Assembly: GCF_007827045.1 (NCBI RefSeq)
Contig: NZ_RPFW01000009.1
Coordinates: 124,001-188,000, forward strand
From: Trebonia kvetii
GTDB taxonomy: Bacteria; Actinomycetota; Actinomycetes; Streptosporangiales; Streptosporangiaceae
Reading direction: 5' to 3'
Length of the DNA stretch: 64,000 nucleotides
Below, one piece after another: positions 37,506 through 44,628 of this stretch (position 1 is the first letter of the stretch; each line of letters starts with the position of its first letter). The notes under the pieces were generated by a model, which searched no databases, was not told the origin of the DNA, and worked only from the letters and a program-made list of their open reading frames with translations. Position numbers and translations under genes: made by a program.

Positions 37506-39499
37506 TGAACTCCTACTACCTCATCAACCTGGTCATCTACGCCGCCGTCGACGCGATGGCCTGCCTCGGCCTCAGCCAGCAGTTCGGGGTGGCGGGCGTC
37601 ACCAACTTCGGCTTCATCGTCTTCCAGGCGGCGGGCGGCTACACCGCCGCCGTTCTCGCGCTGCCCGCCGATTCGGCCAACGGCGGGTTCCAGTCGTATA
37701 TCGGAGGCTGGAACCTGCCGTTCCCCGTCTCGTGGATCGGCGCGGCCGTGGTGGGCGGGCTGATCGCGCTGCCGTTCACGTTTCTCGTCGGGCGCCGCCT
37801 GCGCGGCGACTTCGCTGCGGTGGGCCTGCTGGTCACCGCGGTGCTGCTGAACCTGCTCGCGACCAACTACCGCCCGCTGCTCAATGGGGACGCGGGGCTG
37901 TCCCTGATACCGCAGCCGCTCCAGGGGGAGTACGACCCGCAGGCGGCCGGCTATCAGTGGGCGCTCGCGGCGGTCGCCGTCGCCGCCTGCGCGGCTGTCT
38001 ACCTGCTCGTCCGCCGGATCACCGGGTCCCCGTACGGCCGCAGCCTGCGCGCCATGCGTGACAACGACATTGTCGCCGACTCACTCGGCAAGAACCTGCT
38101 CTCGCTTCGGACGGCGATGCTGGTGACCGGCGGCGCGATCGCCGGCCTGTCCGGCGGCATCCTGGTCTCCTACATCACCACCTGGTCGCCGGCCGCCTGG
38201 GGCTACGCCGAGACCGTGGTACTATTCGCGGCGGTCATCATCGGCGGGGCGGGCAACCACCGTGGCGCGATACTCGGGGCGATCCTCGTTCCGGTCGGCT
38301 TCGAGGAGGTCACCCGCTACATCCCCACCTCGAACAACCTGCCGCCGAACCTGATCCCCTCGCTGCAGTGGGTGGCCATCGGCCTGCTCATCGTGATCTT
38401 CCTGTGGGTGCGGCCGCAGGGCATACTCCCGGAGCGCAAGCGGCTGATCCGCGCCGTGCCACTGACCATGCCGCCCGCCGGGCCTGCCGGTTCCGGCCCG
38501 CCCGCGTCCGGCGGCGTTAGTGCCGGCGCCGCCCAAGCCCGTCCGGGCCATGCCGGTCTCGCTCCTGCCGGTCTCGCTCCTGCCGGTCTCGCTCCTGCCG
38601 GTCTCGCTCCTGCCGGTCTCGCTCCTGCCGGTCCCGTCCCTGCCGGCGCCGTGCCGCCGCCGGAGATGACCGCCGTGCCAGCTGCCGTGCGCATCGCCGG
38701 GCCGGCGCATGACCCGGCGGTCGCGACAGGACCGCCCGACAGGGACGTCGTGCTCGCGGCCGTCGACGTGGTCCGTGAGTTCGGCGGACTGCGTGCCGTG
38801 GCGGGCGTCTCGCTGACCGTCAGGCGCGGGACGCTGACCGGCCTGATCGGGCCCAACGGGGCCGGCAAGTCCACCCTCCTTGCCATGCTCGCGGGGACGC
38901 TTACGGTGACCGCGGGACAGATCCGCTACCAGGGCCACGACGTGACGGGCCTGCCCGCCTACCGGCGCGCCAGGCTCGGCCTGATCCGCACCTTCCAGCT
39001 CGCCAGCGAGTTCAAAAAGCTCACCGTCATGGAGAATCTGCTCTCCGCGGTGCCCGGCCACCGGGGCGACTCGCTGCGCGGTGCCCTGGCGGGGCCGCGG
39101 CACTGGCGCGGCGACGAGGACGCGGCGATCGCCAGGGCTGTCGCCTTGCTTGAGCGGTTCGGGCTCGAGGCGCACGCGAACAGCTACGCGGGAGACCTTA
39201 GCGGCGGTCAGCGCCGCCTTGTCGAGATCATGCGCGCGCTGATGGCCGAGCCGCAGGTGCTGCTGCTCGACGAGCCCATGGCCGGCGTGCACCCTAACCT
39301 GGCTCGCGTGATCGGCGGCGAGCTTGTCGCGCTCGCCGCCGGCGGGCTGACCGTCCTCATGGTCGAGCACGAGCTCGCGATCATGGATGAGTTCTGCGAC
39401 CCCGTGGTGGCCATGGCCGAGGGGATCGTGCTGGCCCAGGGCACCATGGCGGAACTGCGCCGTCGCAGCGATGTCGTAGAGGCCTACCTTGTCGGCTGA
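37505..39499 (+). CDS. fused LivM permease - LivG ATPase of a branched-chain-type ABC importer
   Basis: 664 residues. Residues 1-about 310 are a LivM-like permease (NFGFIVFQAAGGYTAAVLAL, GSPYGRSLRAMRDNDIVADSLGKN, LFAAVIIGGAGNHRGAILGAIL, ending FLWVRPQGILPERKRL). A Pro/Ala/Gly linker of about 110 residues follows, containing five exact GLAPA units from 15-bp repeats. The C-terminal part is the LivG ATPase: Walker A GPNGAGKST, IRTFQLASEFKKLTVMENLL, signature LSGGQRRLVEI, Walker B LLLDEPMAGVHP and the H-loop MVEHEL. LivM-LivG fusions occur but most systems keep them separate. Confidence 0.92.
   Translation: MNSYYLINLVIYAAVDAMACLGLSQQFGVAGVTNFGFIVFQAAGGYTAAVLALPADSANGGFQSYIGGWNLPFPVSWIGAAVVGGLIALPFTFLVGRRLRGDFAAVGLLVTAVLLNLLATNYRPLLNGDAGLSLIPQPLQGEYDPQAAGYQWALAAVAVAACAAVYLLVRRITGSPYGRSLRAMRDNDIVADSLGKNLLSLRTAMLVTGGAIAGLSGGILVSYITTWSPAAWGYAETVVLFAAVIIGGAGNHRGAILGAILVPVGFEEVTRYIPTSNNLPPNLIPSLQWVAIGLLIVIFLWVRPQGILPERKRLIRAVPLTMPPAGPAGSGPPASGGVSAGAAQARPGHAGLAPAGLAPAGLAPAGLAPAGLAPAGPVPAGAVPPPEMTAVPAAVRIAGPAHDPAVATGPPDRDVVLAAVDVVREFGGLRAVAGVSLTVRRGTLTGLIGPNGAGKSTLLAMLAGTLTVTAGQIRYQGHDVTGLPAYRRARLGLIRTFQLASEFKKLTVMENLLSAVPGHRGDSLRGALAGPRHWRGDEDAAIARAVALLERFGLEAHANSYAGDLSGGQRRLVEIMRALMAEPQVLLLDEPMAGVHPNLARVIGGELVALAAGGLTVLMVEHELAIMDEFCDPVVAMAEGIVLAQGTMAELRRRSDVVEAYLVG
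38552..38641 (+). repeat. 15-bp tandem repeats in the LivM-LivG linker
   Basis: Five identical units of GCCGGTCTCGCTCCT (38552-38626) and one variant unit (38627-38641) encode Ala-Gly-Leu-Ala-Pro pentapeptides joining permease and ATPase. Confidence 0.9.
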
Positions 39500-40235
39500 G
39501 GGCGTCTCGGCGGGCCTGTCGCTGCGGGCGGCGGGCGTGACCGCGGGCTACGGCGGTGACCCGGTCATCAGGAACGTGACCGTCCACGCCGAGCCAGGTG
39601 AGGTCGTCTCGCTGGTCGGCGCGAATGGCTCAGGCAAGTCCACCTTCCTCAAGAGCCTGGTCGGCGTGGTACGCGTCACCGCGGGGACGGTGACCGTCGG
39701 CGGCACCGACGTGACCCACTGGGCGCCGGAAGAAGTCGCGCGAGCCGGGGTCGGCTACGTGCCGCAGGTGGACGACGTGTTCCCGCCCCTCACCGTGCGG
39801 GAGAACCTGGAGATGGGCGGCTACCTGCTGCCGTCGAGGGACGTCAGGGCCAGGATCGATGAGGTGACGGCCATCTTCCCCAGACTCGGCGCGATGCTGT
39901 CGCGGCCCGCTGGCAAGTTGAGCGGCGGTGAGCGGAAAATGCTGGCCATGGGACGGGTCCTCATGCTCAGGCCATCGGTCTTCCTCCTAGACGAGCCCAC
40001 GGCCAACCTCGCGCCGGCCATCGCGCGCACGCTGCTCGAGGAGCACGTGCGCGGGCTGGCGGGCAGCGGCGCCGCGGTGCTCGTCGTCGAGCAGCGCGCT
40101 CGCGCCGCGCTCGCGATCTCCAGCAGAACCTACGTGCTCGCCGGCGGTGAGGTCCGGATGGAAGGCACCCCGGCCGAACTTCTCGCCAGTCCCGCCTTCG
40201 TCGAGTCCTTCCTAGGCGGCACCGTCACCCGGTGA
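39489..40235 (+). CDS. livF: branched-chain-type ABC transporter ATPase (LivF-like)
   Basis: 248 residues. Walker A VGANGSGKST, the LivF-typical GVGYVPQVDDVFPPLTVRENLEMGGYL, signature LSGGERKMLAMGRVLM, Walker B VFLLDEPTANLAP, and VLVVEQRARAALAI with the usual His switch replaced: LivF normally has VEQN. The start is a TTG at 39489 overlapping the previous stop, or an internal GTG. It completes the importer: binding protein, LivH, LivM-LivG and LivF. Confidence 0.92.
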   Translation: MSAEGVSAGLSLRAAGVTAGYGGDPVIRNVTVHAEPGEVVSLVGANGSGKSTFLKSLVGVVRVTAGTVTVGGTDVTHWAPEEVARAGVGYVPQVDDVFPPLTVRENLEMGGYLLPSRDVRARIDEVTAIFPRLGAMLSRPAGKLSGGERKMLAMGRVLMLRPSVFLLDEPTANLAPAIARTLLEEHVRGLAGSGAAVLVVEQRARAALAISSRTYVLAGGEVRMEGTPAELLASPAFVESFLGGTVTR

Positions 40236-40336
40236 TCGTCCCGGCGGGGCAGCCAAGCAGGCGAACGGTCATCCGCTCGCCAGGCAGCGCCAGAAATTCA
40301 ACTGCGCCATCCCGAACGGTTGCGTAGCGTTGCCGC

Positions 40337-40963
40337 ATGCCCCCCGCGACTCCCGACGTGCCGCCCGGTACCGTCCCGCAGGCGGCGCCGGTGACTGGCG
40401 CCGGTGACTGGCCGCGCGACTGGCCCGCGGGCTGGCAGAGCGCGCTGCTCGTGGCGGTGCCCGCGGCGGAGCCGGCCGTGGCCGGGCATCGCGCCAGGCT
40501 TGACACCAGCGCACGGGACGGCGTGCCCGCCCACCTGACCGTGCTGTACCCGTTCCTGCCGCCGTCGGGTATCGACGAGACCGTCCGCGGCGCGCTCGCC
40601 GGGCTGTTCTCCGGCGTGCCCGCGTTCGGCTTCACCCTGGACCGGGTCCGCTGGTTCGGCGACGAGGTGGTCTGGCTCGGCCCGGGCGAGCCGGAGCGCT
40701 TCAGTGCGCTCACCGCCCTGGCGTTCGCCGCGTTTCCGTCCTGCCCGCCCTACGGCGGCGGCTACGACGAGGTGATCCCGCACCTGACCGTCGGCGACCG
40801 TGGCGGGCTCGCGGCCATGCGCGCCGCGGCGGCGGCGATCCTGCCGCACCTGCCCATCGAGGCCACCGCCACCGAGGTCACGCTCATGGCCGGCCCGCCG
40901 CCCGGAGACCCGGACAGTCCGCCGGGCCAGTGGCGCCGCCTGGCGGCGTTCCCCCTCGGCTAG
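40337..40963 (+). CDS. 2H (2'-5' RNA ligase-like) phosphoesterase
   Basis: 208 residues with the two H-x-T-x motifs of the 2H superfamily: PAHLTVLYPF (about residues 65-74) and IPHLTVGD (about 147-154), each preceded by beta-strand residues. Such proteins hydrolyse 2',3'-cyclic phosphates on RNA or nucleotides. The ATG at 40337 lies about 20 bases after a dispersed CATCCCGAACGG motif. The first about 30 residues are Pro/Ala-rich and variable. Confidence 0.85.
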   Translation: MPPATPDVPPGTVPQAAPVTGAGDWPRDWPAGWQSALLVAVPAAEPAVAGHRARLDTSARDGVPAHLTVLYPFLPPSGIDETVRGALAGLFSGVPAFGFTLDRVRWFGDEVVWLGPGEPERFSALTALAFAAFPSCPPYGGGYDEVIPHLTVGDRGGLAAMRAAAAAILPHLPIEATATEVTLMAGPPPGDPDSPPGQWRRLAAFPLG

Positions 40964-41141
40964 TCTGCGCCGCCTCTACTGCCGCCGTGCCGCCCTCCGC
41001 AGCCGCAGTGCCGCGCTCTGCTGCCGCGCCGCCCTCCGCTGCCCCCAGCTGCCGCCGCGCCGCCTCCGCCGGATAACAGCAAGAAGCGCGGAGCGCGGGT
41101 GTGCTGGAACTACGCAGCCGTTCGGGATGATCGCCGTTGAC
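40964..41141. other. low-complexity intergenic region with two dispersed repeats
   Basis: GCCGC-rich low-complexity sequence holds the GATAACAGCAAGAAGCG repeat at 41071-41096 and an inverted copy of the CATCCCGAACGG motif at 41113-41131. No gene is seen. Confidence 0.6.
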
Positions 41142-41573
41142 TTAGGCGGAATGCGATGGCTTGTCCTCCGCGCAGCCGTCGTCGGCCGGCGCGAGGCAGG
41201 GGCCGGCGCACGGGCTCGGCTCGCAGCTCGTCGGGGCAAGCGTGTCGACCGCACGAGCGAGCAGCGTGTGCAGCGTGGCGCGCTCCACGGCGGTCAGCCC
41301 CTTGAACAGCTCGTCCTCCACGAGTTCGAGCCGGTCGTAGGTGTGCGCGAGCTCGCCGGAGCCAACCGCCGACAGCTCCACGATGTGGCGGCGCCGGTCG
41401 GCGGGGTCGCGGCGCCGGGCGACGAAGCCGCGTTCCTCGAGCTCGTTGAGCAGGCCGACCACGTTGCTCGGGTCCAGGCTCAGCGCGGCGCCCATCGCGG
41501 CCTGTGTCATCGGGCCGCGCTCGGCGAGCAGGTTCAGCGCGATGAGCTGCCGCGGTCGCAGGCAGCCGGTCAT
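41142..41573 (-). CDS. MarR family regulator, 5'-truncated
   Basis: The winged-helix core is intact: LRPRQLIALNLLAERGPMTQAAMGAALSLDPSNVVGLLNELEERGFVARRRDPADRRRHIVELS, followed by LAHTYDRLELVEDELFKGLTAVERATLHTLLARAV. The usual 30-40-residue first dimerisation helix before LRPRQL is missing. The first in-frame ATG is 41573, and just upstream the frame enters the complement of an oxidoreductase tail. The C-terminus has an unusual Cys-rich tail (about 25 residues). It is probably a remnant of a regulator divergent from that oxidoreductase. Confidence 0.65.
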   Translation of the reverse strand: MTGCLRPRQLIALNLLAERGPMTQAAMGAALSLDPSNVVGLLNELEERGFVARRRDPADRRRHIVELSAVGSGELAHTYDRLELVEDELFKGLTAVERATLHTLLARAVDTLAPTSCEPSPCAGPCLAPADDGCAEDKPSHSA

Positions 41574-41584
41574 GCACGTGTCGG

Positions 41585-41792
41585 CGGAGCGGCGGCCGAC
41601 CTGGTCATCCCCTTCGTCGGCGACGCCTTCGACTCCGACGGCCAGCCGCAGAACCCGATCACGAACGCCGCCGCCGGCATCATGCTCGACGACCTCGCCT
41701 GGTGGGCGTCCACCCTGGAGAAGGCCCGCGCCGAGGGCGAGCTTCCGCCCGGCACCTTCCGCCTCCAGGCCGCCCTCGCCGCCGCGAAGTAA
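41585..41792 (+). pseudogene. NAD(P)H-dependent FMN reductase-like oxidoreductase, C-terminal remnant
   Basis: The frame reads ADLVIPFVGDAFDSDGQPQNPITNAAAGIMLDDLAWWASTLEKARAEGELPPGTFRLQAALAAAK and stops at 41792. This resembles the end of flavodoxin-fold NAD(P)H:quinone or FMN reductases, but the N-terminal flavin-binding two thirds are absent. Directly upstream is the truncated MarR gene on the other strand, so one deletion seems to have removed both 5' ends and the shared promoter. Confidence 0.6.
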
Positions 41793-41998
41793 CCCCCCGC
41801 TGTTCCGGCCCTGCCGGCCGGCCGCCGCGCCGCGAAGTAGCCCCTGCCGCAGTTCCGGCGCTGCCGGTCGGCCGCCGCCGTCGCGCCGTGAAGTAGCCCC
41901 TGCTGCAGTTCCGGCGCTGCCGGTCGGCCGCCGCCGTCGCGAAGTAACCCTCGCCGCAGTTCCAGCGCTGGCGGCTGGCCGCCAGCCCGCGAAGTGAT
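41769..41998 (+). repeat. tandem array of about 50-56-bp units
   Basis: About four and a half degenerate copies of a unit containing CGCGAAGTAG, GCAGTTCCGGCGCTGCCGG and GGCCGCCGCC. The first copy covers the oxidoreductase stop codon, so the array looks like repeated duplication of that gene end. Confidence 0.75.
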
Positions 41999-42286
41999 CT
42001 TGTCGGCCGCCCGCCGCGCGAACTCCCATTCGGCGGCGGCCGGCAAGACGGTCAACGCGGGTGCGGCCGACGGCACCTCCGTCAGCGCCCCCCGGCAGGC
42101 CCACCGGGCCCGCGCGCCGCACGCAAGATAACAGCAAGAAGCGCGAGCGCACCGGGCCCGGGCGGGCACTCGCTGCGGCCCGGCGCACCCGGGCCGCAGC
42201 GGTTCTCTGCCTTTAGCAACAAGCGCGGAGCGCTGAAGGCCGGCGGGCGGAGCCGGGCCTGGGCAGGAACCCGGGACGCAGGGGGG
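41999..42286. other. gene-free region with dispersed repeats
   Basis: No convincing gene. It contains GATAACAGCAAGAAGCG-type repeats at 42126-42150 and 42215-42233 within GC-rich filler between the tandem array and the HxlR stop. Confidence 0.6.
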
Positions 42287-42760
42287 TCAGGGGACTGGCT
42301 GGGCGGGACCGGTGCGGGTCCAGCCGGGGGTGTTGACGCGGAGGGTCAGGTCGTCGAGGTCGACCTCGGTGCCGCAGTGGCGGCAGACGACCGCCGCGTC
42401 GAGTTCGTGGCCGCATGTGTGCTCGAATACGGACGGCGGCGGGGTGTCAATCGCCCACTTGTCGCCCCAGGCGCGCAGCGCGGCGAGCACCGAGCGCAGT
42501 TCCTTGCCGGCCTGGGTCAGTTCGTACTCGTAGCGCGGCGGGTGTTCGCTGTACTGGCGGCGCGCGATGACGCCGCCGGCTTCCAGGGCGCGCAGTCGCG
42601 CGGTTAGCCGGTCGCGTGGCGCACCGGTGTTGCGCGCGATGGCGTCGAACCGGCGGTTGCCGAAGGCGATCTCGCGCACGGCGAGCAGCGACCACTTCTC
42701 GCCCACCAGGTTCATGGCGGCGGCCACGGAGCACGGGCGGCCTGGCAGTTCCTCGCTCAC
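42287..42760 (-). CDS. HxlR family transcriptional regulator
   Basis: 157 residues. Winged helix of the HxlR type: CSVAAAMNLVGEKWSLLAVREIAFGNRRFDAIARNTGAPRDRLTARLRALEAGGVIARRQYSEHPPRYEYELTQAGKEL. An extra C-terminal segment, HTCGHELDAAVVCRHCG, could bind zinc. It is divergent from the MFS exporter gene with a 92-base gap, the typical layout for a local redox- or drug-responsive repressor. GTG start. Confidence 0.9.
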   Translation of the reverse strand: MSEELPGRPCSVAAAMNLVGEKWSLLAVREIAFGNRRFDAIARNTGAPRDRLTARLRALEAGGVIARRQYSEHPPRYEYELTQAGKELRSVLAALRAWGDKWAIDTPPPSVFEHTCGHELDAAVVCRHCGTEVDLDDLTLRVNTPGWTRTGPAQPVP

Positions 42761-42828
42761 GTCATAAGCATATCAGTTGCAAAATCAAACTCGCTCGACG
42801 TACGCTGGCCATCGACGATGGCGGGTTG

Positions 42829-42840
42829 GGTTTCCAAACC
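42829..42840 (+). promoter_or_regulatory. GGTTTCCAAACC palindrome before the MFS gene
   Basis: A perfect GGTTT-CC-AAACC inverted repeat ends 12 bases before the MFS start codon, next to its ribosome site. It is a likely operator for the divergent HxlR regulator. Confidence 0.5.
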
Positions 42841-42852
42841 TAGGAGTGACGG

Positions 42853-44604
42853 GTGACCGAGAGCGCGGCGGACGACGGCATCATCATCAGCATTAGCACC
42901 GTCGCCGGGGGAGTGCCTGGAACAGGGGCGGCGACGGCCAGCGCGGCGCTTTCTGAGGCCGTGACGGCCGTCCCGCTTGAGGCCGCGGCGGGCGTTCCGG
43001 CGAAGGTCGCGCCGCCCCGCGGACGGCGGGCACGCACGGACCGGGGGCAGACGGACCGGCCGCAGGCGGACCGGGCGCAGGCGGATCGGGCGCAGGCGGA
43101 CCGGCCACGGGCCGACCGGGCGCAGGCGGATCGGGCGCAGGCGGACCGGGCGCCGGCGAGTTTCGCCGCGGTGTTCGCGATCGTCACCGCCGGCATCGCC
43201 GTGGTCAACCTTGACCTGTTCATCGTCAACGTGGCGATCCCGTCAATCGGCCGCAGCTTCGGCGGCGCTGACCTCGCCAACCTGTCGTGGGTGCTCAACG
43301 CGTACGCGATCGTGTTCGCGGCGCTGCTTGTCCCCGCAGGCCGCGCCGCCGACCTGATCGGCCGCCGCAGCGCGTTCCTGGCAGGCATGGTCATCTTTGG
43401 CGTCGCCTCCGCGGCCTGCGCCGCCGCGCCGGACGTCTGGGTGCTCGTCGCCGCCCGCGTGGTTCAGGCGGCCGGCGGCGCGCTGCTCATGCCTGCCTCG
43501 CTCGGCCTGCTGCTCGCCGCCGCTCCCGCCGAGCGGCGGGTCGCCACGATCAGGGCGTGGACCTCGGTGGGCGGCGCAGCCGCGGCGCTCGGGCCGGTGC
43601 TCGGCGGCGCCCTGGTCGCGGCGAGCTGGCACTGGGTCTTCCTCGTCAACGTCCCTGTCGTCGTCGTCGCGGTCGTCGCTGGTATCCGGATCCTGCCGAA
43701 GCCAGCCGCGAAGTCCGTCGCGGCCGGGACCAGGCAGGAGGAGGCCGAGGCACTGCCCGACGCGATCGGCGCGGGCCTGTTTACCGTGGCGGTCGGCGCG
43801 CTCGCCCTCGGCCTTGTCAAGGCGGACGACTGGGGCTGGACGTCACCGGCGCTGTTCGGTTCGCTCGGCGCGGCGGCCGTGCTCCTGGTGTGGTTCGCCC
43901 GCCGCTCGGCCCGCCATCCGGCCCCGGTCATCGAGCCGCACCTGCTGCGCCGCCCCGTGTTCGCCACCGCCACCGCCGCGAACGTGGTGTTCGGCATGTC
44001 GTTCGGCGCGATGCTGCTGCTCGTCACGCTGTGGTGCCAGGACGTGTGGGGCTGGTCGGCGCTGCGCACCGGACTCGGCGTCGCGCCGGGGCCGCTGCTC
44101 GTCCCGTTCTGGTCGATCGCCGCCGCCCCGATCGCCCGCCGGATCGGCCCTGGCCCCGTCGCCGCGGTGGGCTGTGCCGCCTACGCCGCCGGCTGCGTCT
44201 TCTGGCGGCTCAACCTCGCGATTACCCCCGACTACGTCACGCGGATGCTGCCCGGCATGCTGCTGACGGGGACCGGCGTTGGCCTCACCTTGCCGAGCCT
44301 GGTCAGCGCCGCCGTCTCGGCCGTTCCGCCGGAACGCTTCGCCACCGGCTCCGGCATCGTCACGATGGCCCGCCAGGTCGGCATCGTCCTCGGCGTCGCG
44401 ATCCTGGTCACCGTACTCGGCCACCCAAGCGGCGGCGCGGCGCTCGGCGTCTTCCAGCACGCCACCGTGGTGCTCGCCGCGACTGCGTTCGCGGCCGGCC
44501 TGGTGGCACTGCTGCTCGTTCCCGCCGGCCGCTCGGCCCGCGCTCACCCCACGGGCGCAACCGCCACGGCAGCGCCCGATAACGCGGCTTCCTCCGCCGG
44601 ATAA
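42853..44604 (+). CDS. DHA2-type MFS efflux transporter
   Basis: 583 residues, about 14 helices. Drug:H+ antiporter landmarks: VVNLDLFIVNVAIPSIGRSFGG (motif D1), RAADLIGRRSAFLAGMVIFG (motif A), and RAWTSVGGAAAALGPVLGGALVAA (motif C). The N-terminus (about 100 residues) is unusual: a charged region with eight (Ala/Thr)-Asp-Arg-x-x pentapeptides coded by 15-bp repeats before helix 1. GTG start with AGGAGTGACGG upstream. It probably exports hydrophobic drugs under the divergent HxlR regulator. Confidence 0.92.
   Translation: MTESAADDGIIISISTVAGGVPGTGAATASAALSEAVTAVPLEAAAGVPAKVAPPRGRRARTDRGQTDRPQADRAQADRAQADRPRADRAQADRAQADRAPASFAAVFAIVTAGIAVVNLDLFIVNVAIPSIGRSFGGADLANLSWVLNAYAIVFAALLVPAGRAADLIGRRSAFLAGMVIFGVASAACAAAPDVWVLVAARVVQAAGGALLMPASLGLLLAAAPAERRVATIRAWTSVGGAAAALGPVLGGALVAASWHWVFLVNVPVVVVAVVAGIRILPKPAAKSVAAGTRQEEAEALPDAIGAGLFTVAVGALALGLVKADDWGWTSPALFGSLGAAAVLLVWFARRSARHPAPVIEPHLLRRPVFATATAANVVFGMSFGAMLLLVTLWCQDVWGWSALRTGLGVAPGPLLVPFWSIAAAPIARRIGPGPVAAVGCAAYAAGCVFWRLNLAITPDYVTRMLPGMLLTGTGVGLTLPSLVSAAVSAVPPERFATGSGIVTMARQVGIVLGVAILVTVLGHPSGGAALGVFQHATVVLAATAFAAGLVALLLVPAGRSARAHPTGATATAAPDNAASSAG
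43039..43158 (+). repeat. eight 15-bp tandem repeats in the MFS N-terminus
   Basis: Units of the form GACCGGGCGCAGGCG run eight times in a row with small variations. They code for Asp-Arg-(Ala/Pro/Gly)-(Gln/Arg/Pro)-(Ala/Thr) pentapeptides in the cytoplasmic N-terminal tail. Confidence 0.85.
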
Positions 44605-44628
44605 TCAACGAGGACGCGAATAAGAGGT

